64,000 nt of DNA from Croceibacterium xixiisoli (lineage in GTDB: Bacteria; Pseudomonadota; Alphaproteobacteria; Sphingomonadales; Sphingomonadaceae). Numbering within the stretch: position 1 is the first letter of the stretch; every line of letters starts with the position of its first letter. The notes below the pieces were generated by a model. It saw only the letters and a list, made by a program, of their open reading frames with translations. It made no database searches and was not told the origin of the DNA. Location of the stretch: the NCBI RefSeq assembly GCF_009827305.1, contig NZ_WTYJ01000004.1:62001-126000 (forward strand). The letters are read 5' to 3'. Both the position numbers and the translations under genes were made by a program. This document shows, piece after piece, positions 51,520 through 60,398 of the stretch.

Positions 51520-51897
51520 ATGGGCGATTGGGGGGCACAACCCTGGGAAAGCGATGAAGCCGCAGACTGATTTCACCGTTTCTGGCGCGAAGGCTGGCCT
51601 CTGCTGGAGCAAGAGATCGGGCAATTCGATCCCGCGCAGGAACGCTTCGATGCGCTGCGGGCGGCCGCGCATGTTCTCGCCTCGTTCGGTGATCCCTTCA
51701 TGGTGCCGGTGGATTATCTCGAAAAACTGCCGAACCTGCTGGATCGGCTGCTGGAAATCCTGCCCGCCATGATCGACCCCGCGCGGGAGGATTGGGGGTT
51801 TCTCGATATGTGCGGCGCCGATCCTGCCACCATCGCCAGCGTCAGGGACCAGATCGCAACAATCGAAACGCGCCGTGCGGCGATCCGGCCTGGTTAG
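51520..51897 (+). pseudogene. DUF4259-like gene broken by one nonsense codon
   Basis: ATG at 51520 (AGGGAG just upstream) opens MGDWGAQPWESDEAAD and then meets TGA at 51568-51570. The same frame continues without a stop for another 108 codons (FHRFWREGWPLLEQEIGQFD ... FLDMCGADPATIASVRDQI). A TGG at this position would give one intact ~125-residue protein with the MGxWG...DDAADW start of the DUF4259 family. No frameshift is involved. It is either a recent null allele, a sequencing error, or read-through; a remnant could be re-initiated at ATG 51700. Confidence 0.75.
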
Positions 51898-51907
51898 CAG
51901 GGCCTAT

Positions 51908-53626
51908 TCACTTCCCGCCTTCCGTCTCCTCCGCGATCCGCTGCGCCAGCACCTGCTTCAGCCGCTCCCGCTCCGCCTCGCTCCAGCCGGGCGGCTGGGT
52001 CACCGCCGTCCAGGCATCGACATAATGTTCGGGTGCATAGACATGGCCGTGACCCATCGGGGTGGTGGTCGCCAGGCCCAGGTCCAGTCCCAGCTGCAGG
52101 AAGGTGATCAGCGGGTACCAGCGCAATTCGGGTGACACATCAGGCCCGCGCGGCCCGCTCATCCAGGCCGGCGGGCGCCAAGCGGATTGCGTTTCGAAGA
52201 AGGTGATCGGATCGCTGGCATATTGCAGATAGACGATCCGCATCGGCCCCCAGGGCGCCTGCGCCCGGTTCAGCGCATTGTCCTGGCCGGTAAAGCGGAT
52301 CACCGATCCATCGCGGAACTGGGGCAGCCAGGCCGGCGATCCGGGCCGGCGCTCGCGCGTCACCTGGTTCCAGGTGCGGCTGGGGAAGGGCGGCCCGCTC
52401 CACAGCGCACCATGATAAGGATCGCCGATCACGTCGAACAGGTCGGCCGACAGGTCGGAATTGAGCGCCCCCAGGCTCAGCCCATGCAGATAGAGCCGCG
52501 GCCGGCTCTCGCGTGGCAGGCTGTGCCAATAGCCATAGATCTTGCGGAACAGCGCCCTTGCCGTGTCCGCACCATAGGTCGGCTCCACCATCAGCGCCAT
52601 CCAGCTGGGCAGATAGGAATATTGCACCGCCACCGTGGCGACATCGCCATGGTGCAGATATTCCAGCGGCATCTGGCTCGCCGGGTCCAGCCAGCCGGTG
52701 CCGGTGGGGGTAGCGATCACCAGCACCGACCGCTCGAACGCGCCGACCCGTTGCATTTCCGCCAGCGCCAGGCTGGCGCGGGTTTCGATATCCTCGGCCG
52801 ATTTCAGCCCCACATATACCCGCAGCGGCTCCATCGCCGGGCGCCCGCTGAACGCGGTGATCTCCGCTGCGGTCGGCCCCGTCGCAATTGCCGAACGGCC
52901 CATGCGCCCCAGATCGGCCCAGCGCAGCAGCGATGCGTCGCTGCCGCTCTTGCGCGGATCGGCCGGCTGCACCAGCCCATCATCGAATTGCCCGTCGAGC
53001 TGGCGATAGGAGCTATCGAGCGTGCGGATCCCCGCGCGCAGCAGCACCCCATTGCCGATGCCCCAGAACAGCATCAGCGACAGCGCGATCCCGATCACGG
53101 CGGATACGCGGCGCGGGGCAAAGCGGTCGACGAAATCGGTAATGATCCGTGCAATCCGCTTGAACAATCGCCCCAGCAGGATGATCACGATCACCACCGC
53201 GCTGGCCACGCTGCCAACCAGGATCGGCCGCGCGCTGTCCACCACCGGCATGCCCATCGCCAGCCTTACGGAGTTCTGCCATTCCGATGCATGCCACAGG
53301 AAAATGCCGGCAATGATCACACAGGCGATGGCCGCCACGATCTTCGATCCGCGCCCGATCCGGCTGGCATCCCAGGCGGGCAGATGCAGCAGGCGCCACA
53401 ATCTGCGCAACAACACCCCGATGCCATAACCCAGCGCGAAGGCCACGCCGGACAGCAATCCCTGGATCAGCCCGTCGCGCGGCACCAGGCTCGGCGTCAG
53501 CGATCCGGCGAAGAACAGCGTGCCCAGCCACAGGCCCGATCCGCACAGCGACATCAGGAACTGCGCCGGAATCTGCCGCAGGCGGTCGGCCAGCCGGGCC
53601 AGCGAGAAAGTGGGGCGGGGCATCAT
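51908..53626 (-). CDS. Membrane-bound alpha/beta-hydrolase family protein
   Basis: A 572-residue protein. The N-terminal ~190 residues have about four hydrophobic helices (SLCGSGLWLGTLFFAGSLTPSLVPRDG, GLLSGVAFALGYGIGVLL, IVAAIACVIIAGIFLW, ASAVVIVIILLGRL). The cytosolic or periplasmic C-terminal half is an alpha/beta hydrolase with the nucleophile elbow GLSLGAL and a Ser in LHGLSLG. Such proteins are known as 'alpha/beta-hydrolase family' with a DUF-type N-terminus and no proven substrate. The ATG at 53626 is chosen over an in-frame GTG at 53644. It ends eleven bases after the broken DUF4259-like gene. Confidence 0.85.
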   Translation of the reverse strand: MMPRPTFSLARLADRLRQIPAQFLMSLCGSGLWLGTLFFAGSLTPSLVPRDGLIQGLLSGVAFALGYGIGVLLRRLWRLLHLPAWDASRIGRGSKIVAAIACVIIAGIFLWHASEWQNSVRLAMGMPVVDSARPILVGSVASAVVIVIILLGRLFKRIARIITDFVDRFAPRRVSAVIGIALSLMLFWGIGNGVLLRAGIRTLDSSYRQLDGQFDDGLVQPADPRKSGSDASLLRWADLGRMGRSAIATGPTAAEITAFSGRPAMEPLRVYVGLKSAEDIETRASLALAEMQRVGAFERSVLVIATPTGTGWLDPASQMPLEYLHHGDVATVAVQYSYLPSWMALMVEPTYGADTARALFRKIYGYWHSLPRESRPRLYLHGLSLGALNSDLSADLFDVIGDPYHGALWSGPPFPSRTWNQVTRERRPGSPAWLPQFRDGSVIRFTGQDNALNRAQAPWGPMRIVYLQYASDPITFFETQSAWRPPAWMSGPRGPDVSPELRWYPLITFLQLGLDLGLATTTPMGHGHVYAPEHYVDAWTAVTQPPGWSEAERERLKQVLAQRIAEETEGGK

Positions 53627-53710
53627 GCCGCCCCTTCTAGCCACAAGCGCGCCCCTCTGGCGAGGCTGGCCTACCCCAGTCTCTTTTTGGCCCCGGTCTT
53701 TTATCGGCCT

Positions 53711-54022
53711 TCAGTCGCGCAGCTGTCGCAGGGCCAGCCGGGCCGTCAGCGCGGGGCGGAAGGCAAAGCCCGCCACCACCCCGATCGCCACCAACGGCAG
53801 CACCCACAATAGCCAGCTGACCAGTCCCATCGTCACTCCCACGCCCCATAGCCACAGCGACAGCGCCGCCAGCAACAGGCCGGCGCCGGTCCAGCGCAGC
53901 GCGCGCGTCCGCGCGGCGCCGGGCTTGCGGGCAAAGGCCTGCAGATGATGCTTGTCCGTCGCCAGCGCGAAGGAGGTAACCCCGGCATAGGTCAGATAGA
54001 GCGAGATCAGGATCGCGATCAT
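53711..54022 (-). CDS. DUF3325-family membrane protein
   Basis: A 103-residue protein with three hydrophobic helices (IAILISLYLTYAGVTSFALAT, LRWTGAGLLLAALSLWLW, LVSWLLWVLPLVAIGVVAGF). DUF3325 proteins occur next to PepSY reductase-like proteins and TonB-dependent siderophore receptors. Here it overlaps the PepSY gene by four bases. It is the last gene of the receptor operon and may help iron release from siderophores in the periplasm; this role is inferred from context. Confidence 0.88.
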   Translation of the reverse strand: MIAILISLYLTYAGVTSFALATDKHHLQAFARKPGAARTRALRWTGAGLLLAALSLWLWGVGVTMGLVSWLLWVLPLVAIGVVAGFAFRPALTARLALRQLRD

Positions 54023-55584
54023 GCCATCTGCTCCGTTCCCTGCGCAGGCTTCCGGGGCGCGGCAATCCGGTCCATGCCGGTCTTCACCCGCATCGCCAGC
54101 CAGCCGAACAGCGCGCCGAATGCCCAGAACGCGGCATCGAAACTCAGCCGCCCGATATCGCCCGTGGTCAGATGCAGCCAGCCATGCCCGCCCAGCAGCG
54201 GCGCCCCGATGCACGCCAGCGCCGCCAGGCCGAAGATATCGCGCCAGGCCTGCGCCGGCGGGCGCAGCGCAGCATAGCCAAGGCTGGCGAGCCAGGACCA
54301 GAAAAACGCCTGCACCGCCACCCCGGCGCGCCCGTCCATCACCGCCGGGGCCAGCCGCTCGGCCCAGAAAAACGCCGCGCAGGCCAGGCACAGCCCGGCC
54401 ACCGCCGCCACATTCACCGCATGCACCAGCCGCAGCCAGGCCGGCGCGCCGCGCTTCGTCTCGCGCTTGGCCGTGAACACCAGCAAACCGGTGCCGACCA
54501 TCGCCGCGGCGGACAGCCCGACCAGGAAATAGGCCCAGCGCACCAGCGGCCCGCCCCATTCGACATAATGGATCGCCGCGATGAAGGATTGCACGCGCGC
54601 CGCCGCCGAATGGTTGGTCGCCCGCAGCATGCGGCCGTCTGCCGCGCTGTAGGCGATCTGTTCCACCTGCTGCGTCACCCGGTCGCTGCGTGTACGATAG
54701 GCTTCGATGGTGGCATGGGCATGGTTGGGGTCGCGCACCGCCAGATAGGCGGTGTTGCCCGCGCCGAACTGCCGCTCCGCCGCGCGATTCACCGCCTGCA
54801 GCGGCACCATGGGCGCGGGCGGGCCGGGCGGCGGCGCGTCGATCGGGCTGACATATTGCAGCGAAATCGCCTCCCGCCGGAAAGCGTCCTCGGATCCGTC
54901 ATACAGCGAATGGATGCCCGCCGGGATATAGAGCCAGTACAGCGTGACCAGCCCGGTATAGACGATGATGATGTGGAACGGCAGCGGCAGCACGGACAGC
55001 ACATTGTGCCCGTCCAGCCAGGCCCGATGCCGCGATGCGCCGGGGCGGAACAGGAACATATCCTTGAAGATCCGCTTGTGCACCACGATCCCGCTGATGC
55101 AGGCCACGATCATCACGATCCCGGCCATGCCCACGATCCATGTCCCCACCGGGCCCAGCTTCACCCAGTTGCGGCTGACATTGATCATGTAATGATAATC
55201 GATGAAGAACCCGCCGCCGCGCGTCTCGCGCGCAATGGCTTCGCCGCTTTCGGGCTGCAGCCTGCGCGTGGTCCCCTTGCCGGCATGGTCGCGCCAATAG
55301 ACCTTGATGCTCGGCTCGCGGTCGGTCGGCAGCGTCAGCCGCCACAGCTGCGCGTCGGGGGCGTGCCGGTCCAGCCAGGCTTGCCCGGTGGCGATTGCCC
55401 GGTCGCGCGTTTCGGCGGTCTGGTATTGGTTGTCGGCCGGCATTTCCGGCGTCACCCATTGCGTCACCTCGGCATGGAACACCGCGATCGATCCGGTGAA
55501 CAGGATGCCGAACAGCAGCCAGCCGAAAAACAGCCCGGCCCAGCTGTGCAGCCAGGCCATGGACAGGGTGAAACCGGCCTTCAT
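54019..55584 (-). CDS. PepSY-domain iron-reductase-like membrane protein
   Basis: A 521-residue protein with four or more membrane helices and a large periplasmic loop, the layout of PepSY_TM proteins (N-terminal WLHSWAGLFFGWLLFGILFTGSIAVFH, conserved Trp/His in SLHDWAG-type helices, then the TM pair IVGMAGIVMIVACISGIVVHKRIFKD). Related FoxB- and FhuF-like proteins reduce ferri-siderophores. His residues near the membrane could bind heme. It overlaps DUF3649 upstream and DUF3325 downstream by four bases each, in the order receptor-DUF3649-PepSY-DUF3325 seen in other siderophore loci. Confidence 0.9.
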   Translation of the reverse strand: MKAGFTLSMAWLHSWAGLFFGWLLFGILFTGSIAVFHAEVTQWVTPEMPADNQYQTAETRDRAIATGQAWLDRHAPDAQLWRLTLPTDREPSIKVYWRDHAGKGTTRRLQPESGEAIARETRGGGFFIDYHYMINVSRNWVKLGPVGTWIVGMAGIVMIVACISGIVVHKRIFKDMFLFRPGASRHRAWLDGHNVLSVLPLPFHIIIVYTGLVTLYWLYIPAGIHSLYDGSEDAFRREAISLQYVSPIDAPPPGPPAPMVPLQAVNRAAERQFGAGNTAYLAVRDPNHAHATIEAYRTRSDRVTQQVEQIAYSAADGRMLRATNHSAAARVQSFIAAIHYVEWGGPLVRWAYFLVGLSAAAMVGTGLLVFTAKRETKRGAPAWLRLVHAVNVAAVAGLCLACAAFFWAERLAPAVMDGRAGVAVQAFFWSWLASLGYAALRPPAQAWRDIFGLAALACIGAPLLGGHGWLHLTTGDIGRLSFDAAFWAFGALFGWLAMRVKTGMDRIAAPRKPAQGTEQMA

Positions 55585-55898
55585 GGCTGCAACATCCCGG
55601 CCAGCAGCATCAGCAGCGCCGCCAGCGCGAAGGGCAGGCCCACCGCCTTGGGCAGGGACATGGGTGAAAAGGCCCAGATTACCACCCCGGGCGCCAGCAG
55701 CAGCGCCAGATTGGTCGATATCAGCACCGCATCGGCGCGCGAGGCCCAGCCGCCGGCCACCAGCGCCAGCCCCAGCGCGTCAGCCGCGAAACAGAGGATT
55801 GCATAATTCGCCACCAGCGCGGCCAGCACCCGCGCGATGATGGTCATGGCGGGCGGAACGCGGCTTGCGGATGGGGATACCGGCGGCTGAATGGTCAT
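55581..55898 (-). CDS. DUF3649-family membrane protein
   Basis: A 105-residue protein with three hydrophobic helices (VLAALVANYAILCFAADALGLALV, AVLISTNLALLLAPGVVIWAF, AVGLPFALAALLMLLAGML). Members are found with PepSY and DUF3325 genes and TonB receptors. The start at 55898 leads with MTIQPPVSPSASR; a later Met (MTIIARVL) is possible. It begins after a 16-bp perfect hairpin that follows the receptor gene, and overlaps the PepSY gene by four bases. Confidence 0.85.
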   Translation of the reverse strand: MTIQPPVSPSASRVPPAMTIIARVLAALVANYAILCFAADALGLALVAGGWASRADAVLISTNLALLLAPGVVIWAFSPMSLPKAVGLPFALAALLMLLAGMLQP

Positions 55899-55920
55899 GA
55901 TCCCGCAATGGCACAAGCGA

Positions 55921-55961
55921 ACACCGCCGCACACCACCGGCTGGATGGTGTGCGGCGGTGT
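55921..55961 (-). terminator. 16-bp perfect hairpin between the receptor and DUF3649 genes
   Basis: ACACCGCCGCACACCA pairs fully with TGGTGTGCGGCGGTGT around a nine-base loop. It starts six bases after the receptor stop and lies inside the operon. There is no T run, so it may cut down read-through or protect the receptor mRNA end, making the receptor more abundant than the downstream membrane proteins. Confidence 0.6.
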
Positions 55962-55966
55962 GTCCG

Positions 55967-58138
55967 TCAGAAGTCGAACTGCGCCGAAACCAGGAAAGTG
56001 CGCGGCATGGACAGGCCGAAGGTGGTCGATCCGCCACGGCCCATCCAATGGCTGCGATTGCCGACATTGGTGATGGTGGTGCTCAACCGGATCGGCACAG
56101 CCTCCGTGCCGGTCTTGAAATTGGCGCCCAAGTCGAACGATACGAAGCCCGGAATGCGGGTCGTGCCGCCACCCGTGCCGGCATCGATGAAGGCCTCGCC
56201 ATTATAGACCGCGCGGCCCACCAGGCCGACCCGTTCGACAGGGCGGAACTCCAGCCCGGCGGTGCCGCTCCATTCGGAAACGCCGTTCACGAACCGGCCA
56301 TCCTGCAGCCCGCGATTGGTCCGCTGGCGTTCGGCATCCAGATAGAGGCCGCCGACCGTCAGGGTCAGCTGCTCGGTCAGCTGGCCTACGGACGACAGCT
56401 CGATCCCGCGATAGCGGTTCTTGCCATCGGCCTCCCGGCGGAATGTCGTGTCGGTCACCACCACATCGATCAAATTCTGCTGGTCCATCTCGAACACTGC
56501 CAGCGTCGTCAGCATGCCGCCGGCCAGCAGCTTCACGCCCACTTCGTTCTGCTTGGCCTTCATCGGCGACAGCGTCTCGCCCGCATTCACGTAACGCGTG
56601 TCATTGGCCACCAGCTGCCCGCGCGAAAAGCTTTCGGTATGCCCGGCATAGATCGAAAGGTTGGGGGTGATGCGATAGGTCAGGCCATAGGTCGGCAGGA
56701 TATTGTTGTTCTTGATCCGCACCCCGGTCACTTCGTTCAGGAAGTTCTCGTCCTTCATCGATGCGGCCAGCAGCAGGTCGAACTTGCCCAGCGTGATCAC
56801 ATCGCTCAGCGTCAAGCCGACATTGGTTTCGGTCCACTGCAGCACCGGATTGCCGCGCGCCGGGATGATGAAATCGCTGGTGTAATCGACCCCGTCATAC
56901 AGCCCGCCGATGATCGTGCCGGGCTGGCTGTTGGTGCTGACGTTCCAGTATTTCGCAATCGAAAGATCCGCTGCCAGCGCCACATTGTGCCGCAGCGGGC
57001 CGGTGGCGAACTTGCCCCTGATGCCCAGCTGGCCGTAATAGTTTTCGGTCGATTCCACCTGCGCGTTGGAAACATTGGCGGTCGTGAACCCGCCCGCATT
57101 GTCGAAGCGCAGGGCAGAGCTGGAATTGTATTTGTAGCCGCTCTTTTCCATCGAACCGTAATTGGCGAACACCGCCCAATCGTCGGACAACCGCTGTTCG
57201 TGGTTCAGCGTCACGACATAGCCATGCATCTGCTTCGTCGTGCCCAGGAAGTCATAATCGGTCGATGCATCGGGCGCGGTCGGCAATTCGCTGCCCGATC
57301 CGCCGAAGGTGAACCAGCGCTGCCCGCCATCGATCCGCAGGTCGAAATAGCCGCCGAACAGATTGCTCGAACTCGATCCGCTCTGGTGGTCCAGGTTCAG
57401 GAAGATGTTGTTGCTGTTGTTTTCCGCGCCATCCAGCGCCAGCCCGCCGTTCAGCACTTCGGCATTGACGCGCACGCCCCAGGATTTGTTGCCGCCGAAC
57501 CGGCGCGCCACATCGAAATAGGCGCCGAAATTGCTGCGCCCGGAAAAGGTGGAGGTGAAGCGGTTGACCTCTTCCAGCGGCGCCGCCTTGGTCACGATAT
57601 TCAGCGTGCCTGGCGCAGCGGTCGCACCGCTGTCGGTGCCATTGTTGGACATGTTCACGCCATTGACGGCGGCATTGGGGCCCGATGTGATGTCGATCCG
57701 GTCGATCACATGGGACGGCGGGGTGGTGAACTGCGAAAACATGCTCGGCACGCCGTTCAGCATCATGTGATTGCCGTTCATGTTCACGCCGCGCATGCTG
57801 AAATCGCTATACATGGGCGAACTGGTGCTGGACCGGATCGAGGGATTGTTCTGCAGCACATTGGCCAGCGGCAGGCTGGGGTTGTTGAACAGTTCCAGCT
57901 GCTTGGATGTCATGCTCTGCAGCGAATAGGGGATCTGCATCACCGACTGGTCGCCCAGGATGCCGAGCCGGCCCTTGTCTTCCAGCAGCCCGCCCGGCAG
58001 CGGCTCGGCCCGCACCAGAATCTCCTCGCCCTCTTCTTCCGTCGCACTGTCGCGCGATCCGTCCTGCGCATGGGCCGCAGCGGGAAGAAGCATGGCAAGC
58101 GCCGCCAGGCTGGCGCCGGTGAAAAGCTGTCTGGACAT
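55967..58138 (-). CDS. TonB-dependent siderophore-type receptor
   Basis: A 723-residue outer-membrane receptor: signal peptide (ending AAAHAQDG), plug domain (about 45-190, LTSKQLELFNNPSLP region, MRGVNMNGNHMMLNGVPSMF and IDRIDITSGPNAAVNGV) and a long barrel ending in the aromatic C-terminus FLVSAQFDF. The TonB box is not obvious. Its plug and barrel match the FecA/FiuA-type siderophore group, and the neighbours DUF3649-PepSY-DUF3325 support iron-siderophore uptake. The upstream 225 bases carry two TTAC-(C)-GTAA palindromes rather than a classic Fur box. Confidence 0.93.
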   Translation of the reverse strand: MSRQLFTGASLAALAMLLPAAAHAQDGSRDSATEEEGEEILVRAEPLPGGLLEDKGRLGILGDQSVMQIPYSLQSMTSKQLELFNNPSLPLANVLQNNPSIRSSTSSPMYSDFSMRGVNMNGNHMMLNGVPSMFSQFTTPPSHVIDRIDITSGPNAAVNGVNMSNNGTDSGATAAPGTLNIVTKAAPLEEVNRFTSTFSGRSNFGAYFDVARRFGGNKSWGVRVNAEVLNGGLALDGAENNSNNIFLNLDHQSGSSSSNLFGGYFDLRIDGGQRWFTFGGSGSELPTAPDASTDYDFLGTTKQMHGYVVTLNHEQRLSDDWAVFANYGSMEKSGYKYNSSSALRFDNAGGFTTANVSNAQVESTENYYGQLGIRGKFATGPLRHNVALAADLSIAKYWNVSTNSQPGTIIGGLYDGVDYTSDFIIPARGNPVLQWTETNVGLTLSDVITLGKFDLLLAASMKDENFLNEVTGVRIKNNNILPTYGLTYRITPNLSIYAGHTESFSRGQLVANDTRYVNAGETLSPMKAKQNEVGVKLLAGGMLTTLAVFEMDQQNLIDVVVTDTTFRREADGKNRYRGIELSSVGQLTEQLTLTVGGLYLDAERQRTNRGLQDGRFVNGVSEWSGTAGLEFRPVERVGLVGRAVYNGEAFIDAGTGGGTTRIPGFVSFDLGANFKTGTEAVPIRLSTTITNVGNRSHWMGRGGSTTFGLSMPRTFLVSAQFDF

Positions 58139-58290
58139 TGGGAACCCCTGATTGTTCGCGCCTTGTCAGGCTTTGCGAAAACCGGCTGGCATTGACGCTC
58201 AGGCGTCCGCCGGCCGGCAATCTCTTCGCAAATGCAGCGCGTTGTGAATGGGCGCGCCGGTAGGGTCGGTCCGCGCGCCTGTCATCCAAA

Positions 58291-58316
58291 TTACCGTAAT
58301 AATACGTTACGTAACG
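58291..58316 (-). promoter_or_regulatory. Tandem TTAC(C)GTAA palindromes in the receptor promoter
   Basis: TTACCGTAA (58291-58299) and GTTACGTAAC within CGTTACGTAACG (58305-58316) lie 150-180 bases before the receptor start. Between them a TATTAT on the minus strand could be a -10 element. The repeated half-site suggests cooperative binding by a dimeric regulator. It does not match the Fur consensus. Confidence 0.4.
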
Positions 58317-58363
58317 CCGTTTCGCCCCGTTTCATCTAGAATATCAGTGGGTTGGGCAGGGTA

Positions 58364-60253
58364 TCAGAAGTTGACCCGCACCCCGCCATAACCGCTCAGG
58401 CCCTGAGTATTGGTGCCGTAGCTCATCTGATATTGCTTATCGAACAGGTTCACCACCCGGCCATAGAGCTGCAGCCTCGCTGAAATGTCGAACGATGCCA
58501 GCAGATCGACCACGGCATAGGCCTGGGTCACCCCGCCAAAGCCGGATGTATCCTTGTCGCGATAGCGAGCCCGCGCAGTCACCTCGACATTGTCCGTGGG
58601 CAGCACGGTCACGGCGGTGGTGCCGGTGTATTTGGGGCGGCCGCTGTCAACATAGCCGGCCCCGATGGTGTTGGCGACTTCGTGATCGGTATAGGTGAAC
58701 ATCTGGCTGATCCGCACCGCCTCATGCGGTTCGGCCGTCAGCCCGAATTCCACCCCCTGTGCCCGGGTGCGGCCGAATTGGGCATAGCCGCCGAAGGGTG
58801 GCCGGCTGGCATCCCAGACGATTTCATTGCGCTTGCGCTGGTTGAAATAGGTAAGCTGGAATTTCAGCCAATTGTTGACGTAGAAATCCGCCCCGGCGTC
58901 CCAGCCTTGGCTGGTCTCTGCCTGCAGATCGGGATTGCCCGATGACGGATCGAACAGCTGATACAGCCCCGGCGCCTTCGCACCCGTCCCATAGCTGGCG
59001 CGCAGCTTCACTGCGTCCAGAACATAAGCGACCGTTGCGCGATAGGTGTCGAAAGCTCCAAAACGGTTGTTGTCATCGATCCGTGCCGCCCCGGTTACGG
59101 TCAGACGGTCGGTCGGGCTCAGCGCCATTTCGGCATAGGCGGAACTGGTGTCCATCCCCTCGCGGAAATTGCCGGAAAAGCTGGTGGTCTGATTGGTCCG
59201 CTCGCGCTCCAGATTGCCGCCTGCGGCCAGGCTGATCTCCCAGATCGGGCGCCAGGTCAGATCGAGCAACAGATTGTCCTTGGTCCCGCGATAGGCATCG
59301 CCTTGCGGGGCGTTCCACTGCCCGAAATACAGCCTGCGCGCCTGATAACGGCTCGCCGTCGCCTTGGCGCTGAAACCATTCGCAGTATAGTGGGCCTGGC
59401 CCGCAACGGCATGTTCGACCTTGCGGACGACGTCGTCGCTGTCGCTGCCGGTGTTGTCCAGATCGGAAAAAGAATCCTGCCAGAACCCGATTGCCTGGAA
59501 CTGCAAATCTGGGCTGGCCTCGATCCCGATCCGGCCGGAAAAGCCATAGCGGGAATAGCCATCCTGTTCCGTCACCGGAACATCGGCCGTCGCCGGATCG
59601 GTCAAGGACGGGCCGGCATGTTCATATCCGGTGGCCGTGACCCGGAAATCCATCGGCCCGGCGCCGCCCAGCACGGATACACCGCCGCTGGTGGTCCCGT
59701 AAGAACCGGCCTCGGCCTCTGCACTGACCTCCACTCCATTTCCTGTGCTTCGGCGGGTGGTGATATTGATCACCCCGCCAATGGCATCGGACCCATAGAG
59801 CGCGCTCTGATTGCCGCGCAGCACCTCGATCCGCGCGATGTCGTGGCTCACCAGATGATCGGGGGAAAAGGCGGTGCTGATATTGCTCGGGTCGCCCAGC
59901 TCGATGCCGTCGATCAGCCACAGTACCTCATCGCTGCTCGATCCGCGAATGCTGACGCTGGTCATGTCGCCTGGGCGGTCGCTGGAAATTTGCACCCCCG
60001 GCACGTCCTGCAATGCGTCCTTGAGGAAGCGAGCCTGATTGAGGGCCAGATCGTTGGCGGTAATCACGGAAATCGCGCTGCCGATCTGTTCAACATAGTC
60101 GATTGCCCGCGAAGCGGTGACAACAATTTGGCGGCTATGCCTCATGATGATCGGCTTCGCTGCCGCGTCTTCTTCCTCCTGCGCGAAAGCCTCGCTGGGG
60201 GTAGACATCGCCAGGGCAACGCCCAGCATCCCGACGCAATTCTTCATCATCAT
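58364..60253 (-). CDS. BtuB-like TonB-dependent receptor
   Basis: A 629-residue receptor of the BtuB/CirA type: signal peptide (MMMKNCVGMLGVALAMS...FAQEEED), TonB-box-like RQIVVTASRA, plug with DVPGVQISSDRPGDMTSVSIRG and VLRGNQSALYGSDAIGGVINITTRR, and a barrel with a C-terminal GYGGVRVNF. The length matches BtuB, which takes up cobalamin, but no cobalamin riboswitch was found upstream, so the substrate is open. Three ATGs occur in a row (60253, 60250, 60247) after AGGGGG. It is transcribed in the same direction as the receptor downstream, 225 bases away. Confidence 0.9.
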   Translation of the reverse strand: MMMKNCVGMLGVALAMSTPSEAFAQEEEDAAAKPIIMRHSRQIVVTASRAIDYVEQIGSAISVITANDLALNQARFLKDALQDVPGVQISSDRPGDMTSVSIRGSSSDEVLWLIDGIELGDPSNISTAFSPDHLVSHDIARIEVLRGNQSALYGSDAIGGVINITTRRSTGNGVEVSAEAEAGSYGTTSGGVSVLGGAGPMDFRVTATGYEHAGPSLTDPATADVPVTEQDGYSRYGFSGRIGIEASPDLQFQAIGFWQDSFSDLDNTGSDSDDVVRKVEHAVAGQAHYTANGFSAKATASRYQARRLYFGQWNAPQGDAYRGTKDNLLLDLTWRPIWEISLAAGGNLERERTNQTTSFSGNFREGMDTSSAYAEMALSPTDRLTVTGAARIDDNNRFGAFDTYRATVAYVLDAVKLRASYGTGAKAPGLYQLFDPSSGNPDLQAETSQGWDAGADFYVNNWLKFQLTYFNQRKRNEIVWDASRPPFGGYAQFGRTRAQGVEFGLTAEPHEAVRISQMFTYTDHEVANTIGAGYVDSGRPKYTGTTAVTVLPTDNVEVTARARYRDKDTSGFGGVTQAYAVVDLLASFDISARLQLYGRVVNLFDKQYQMSYGTNTQGLSGYGGVRVNF

Positions 60254-60359
60254 CCGACCCCCTGCATATCCCCCGCGCGGCGTGGCTCTGGCCACTTCCG
60301 TACCATCGGGGATAGTGACGCGGTGCTTTGCCTACCGCCTGCCCCGCGTCAAGGATCGG

Positions 60360-60389
60360 ACCGCTGTGGTTTCCGCCAACCACAGCGGT
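60360..60389 (-). terminator. Probable terminator of the TerC/CBS gene
   Basis: A perfect 12-bp stem ACCGCTGTGGTT / AACCACAGCGGT with a six-base loop, nine bases after the stop of the TerC/CBS gene on the minus strand. No T run is present. It isolates the TerC gene from the receptor gene downstream. Confidence 0.6.
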
Positions 60390-60398
60390 TGCCCGGCA

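Noticed and set aside
60254-60398. Cobalamin riboswitch upstream of the BtuB-like gene
   Set aside because: No B12-box consensus or the expected junctions were found; the only strong structure is a hairpin that belongs to the end of the TerC/CBS gene.
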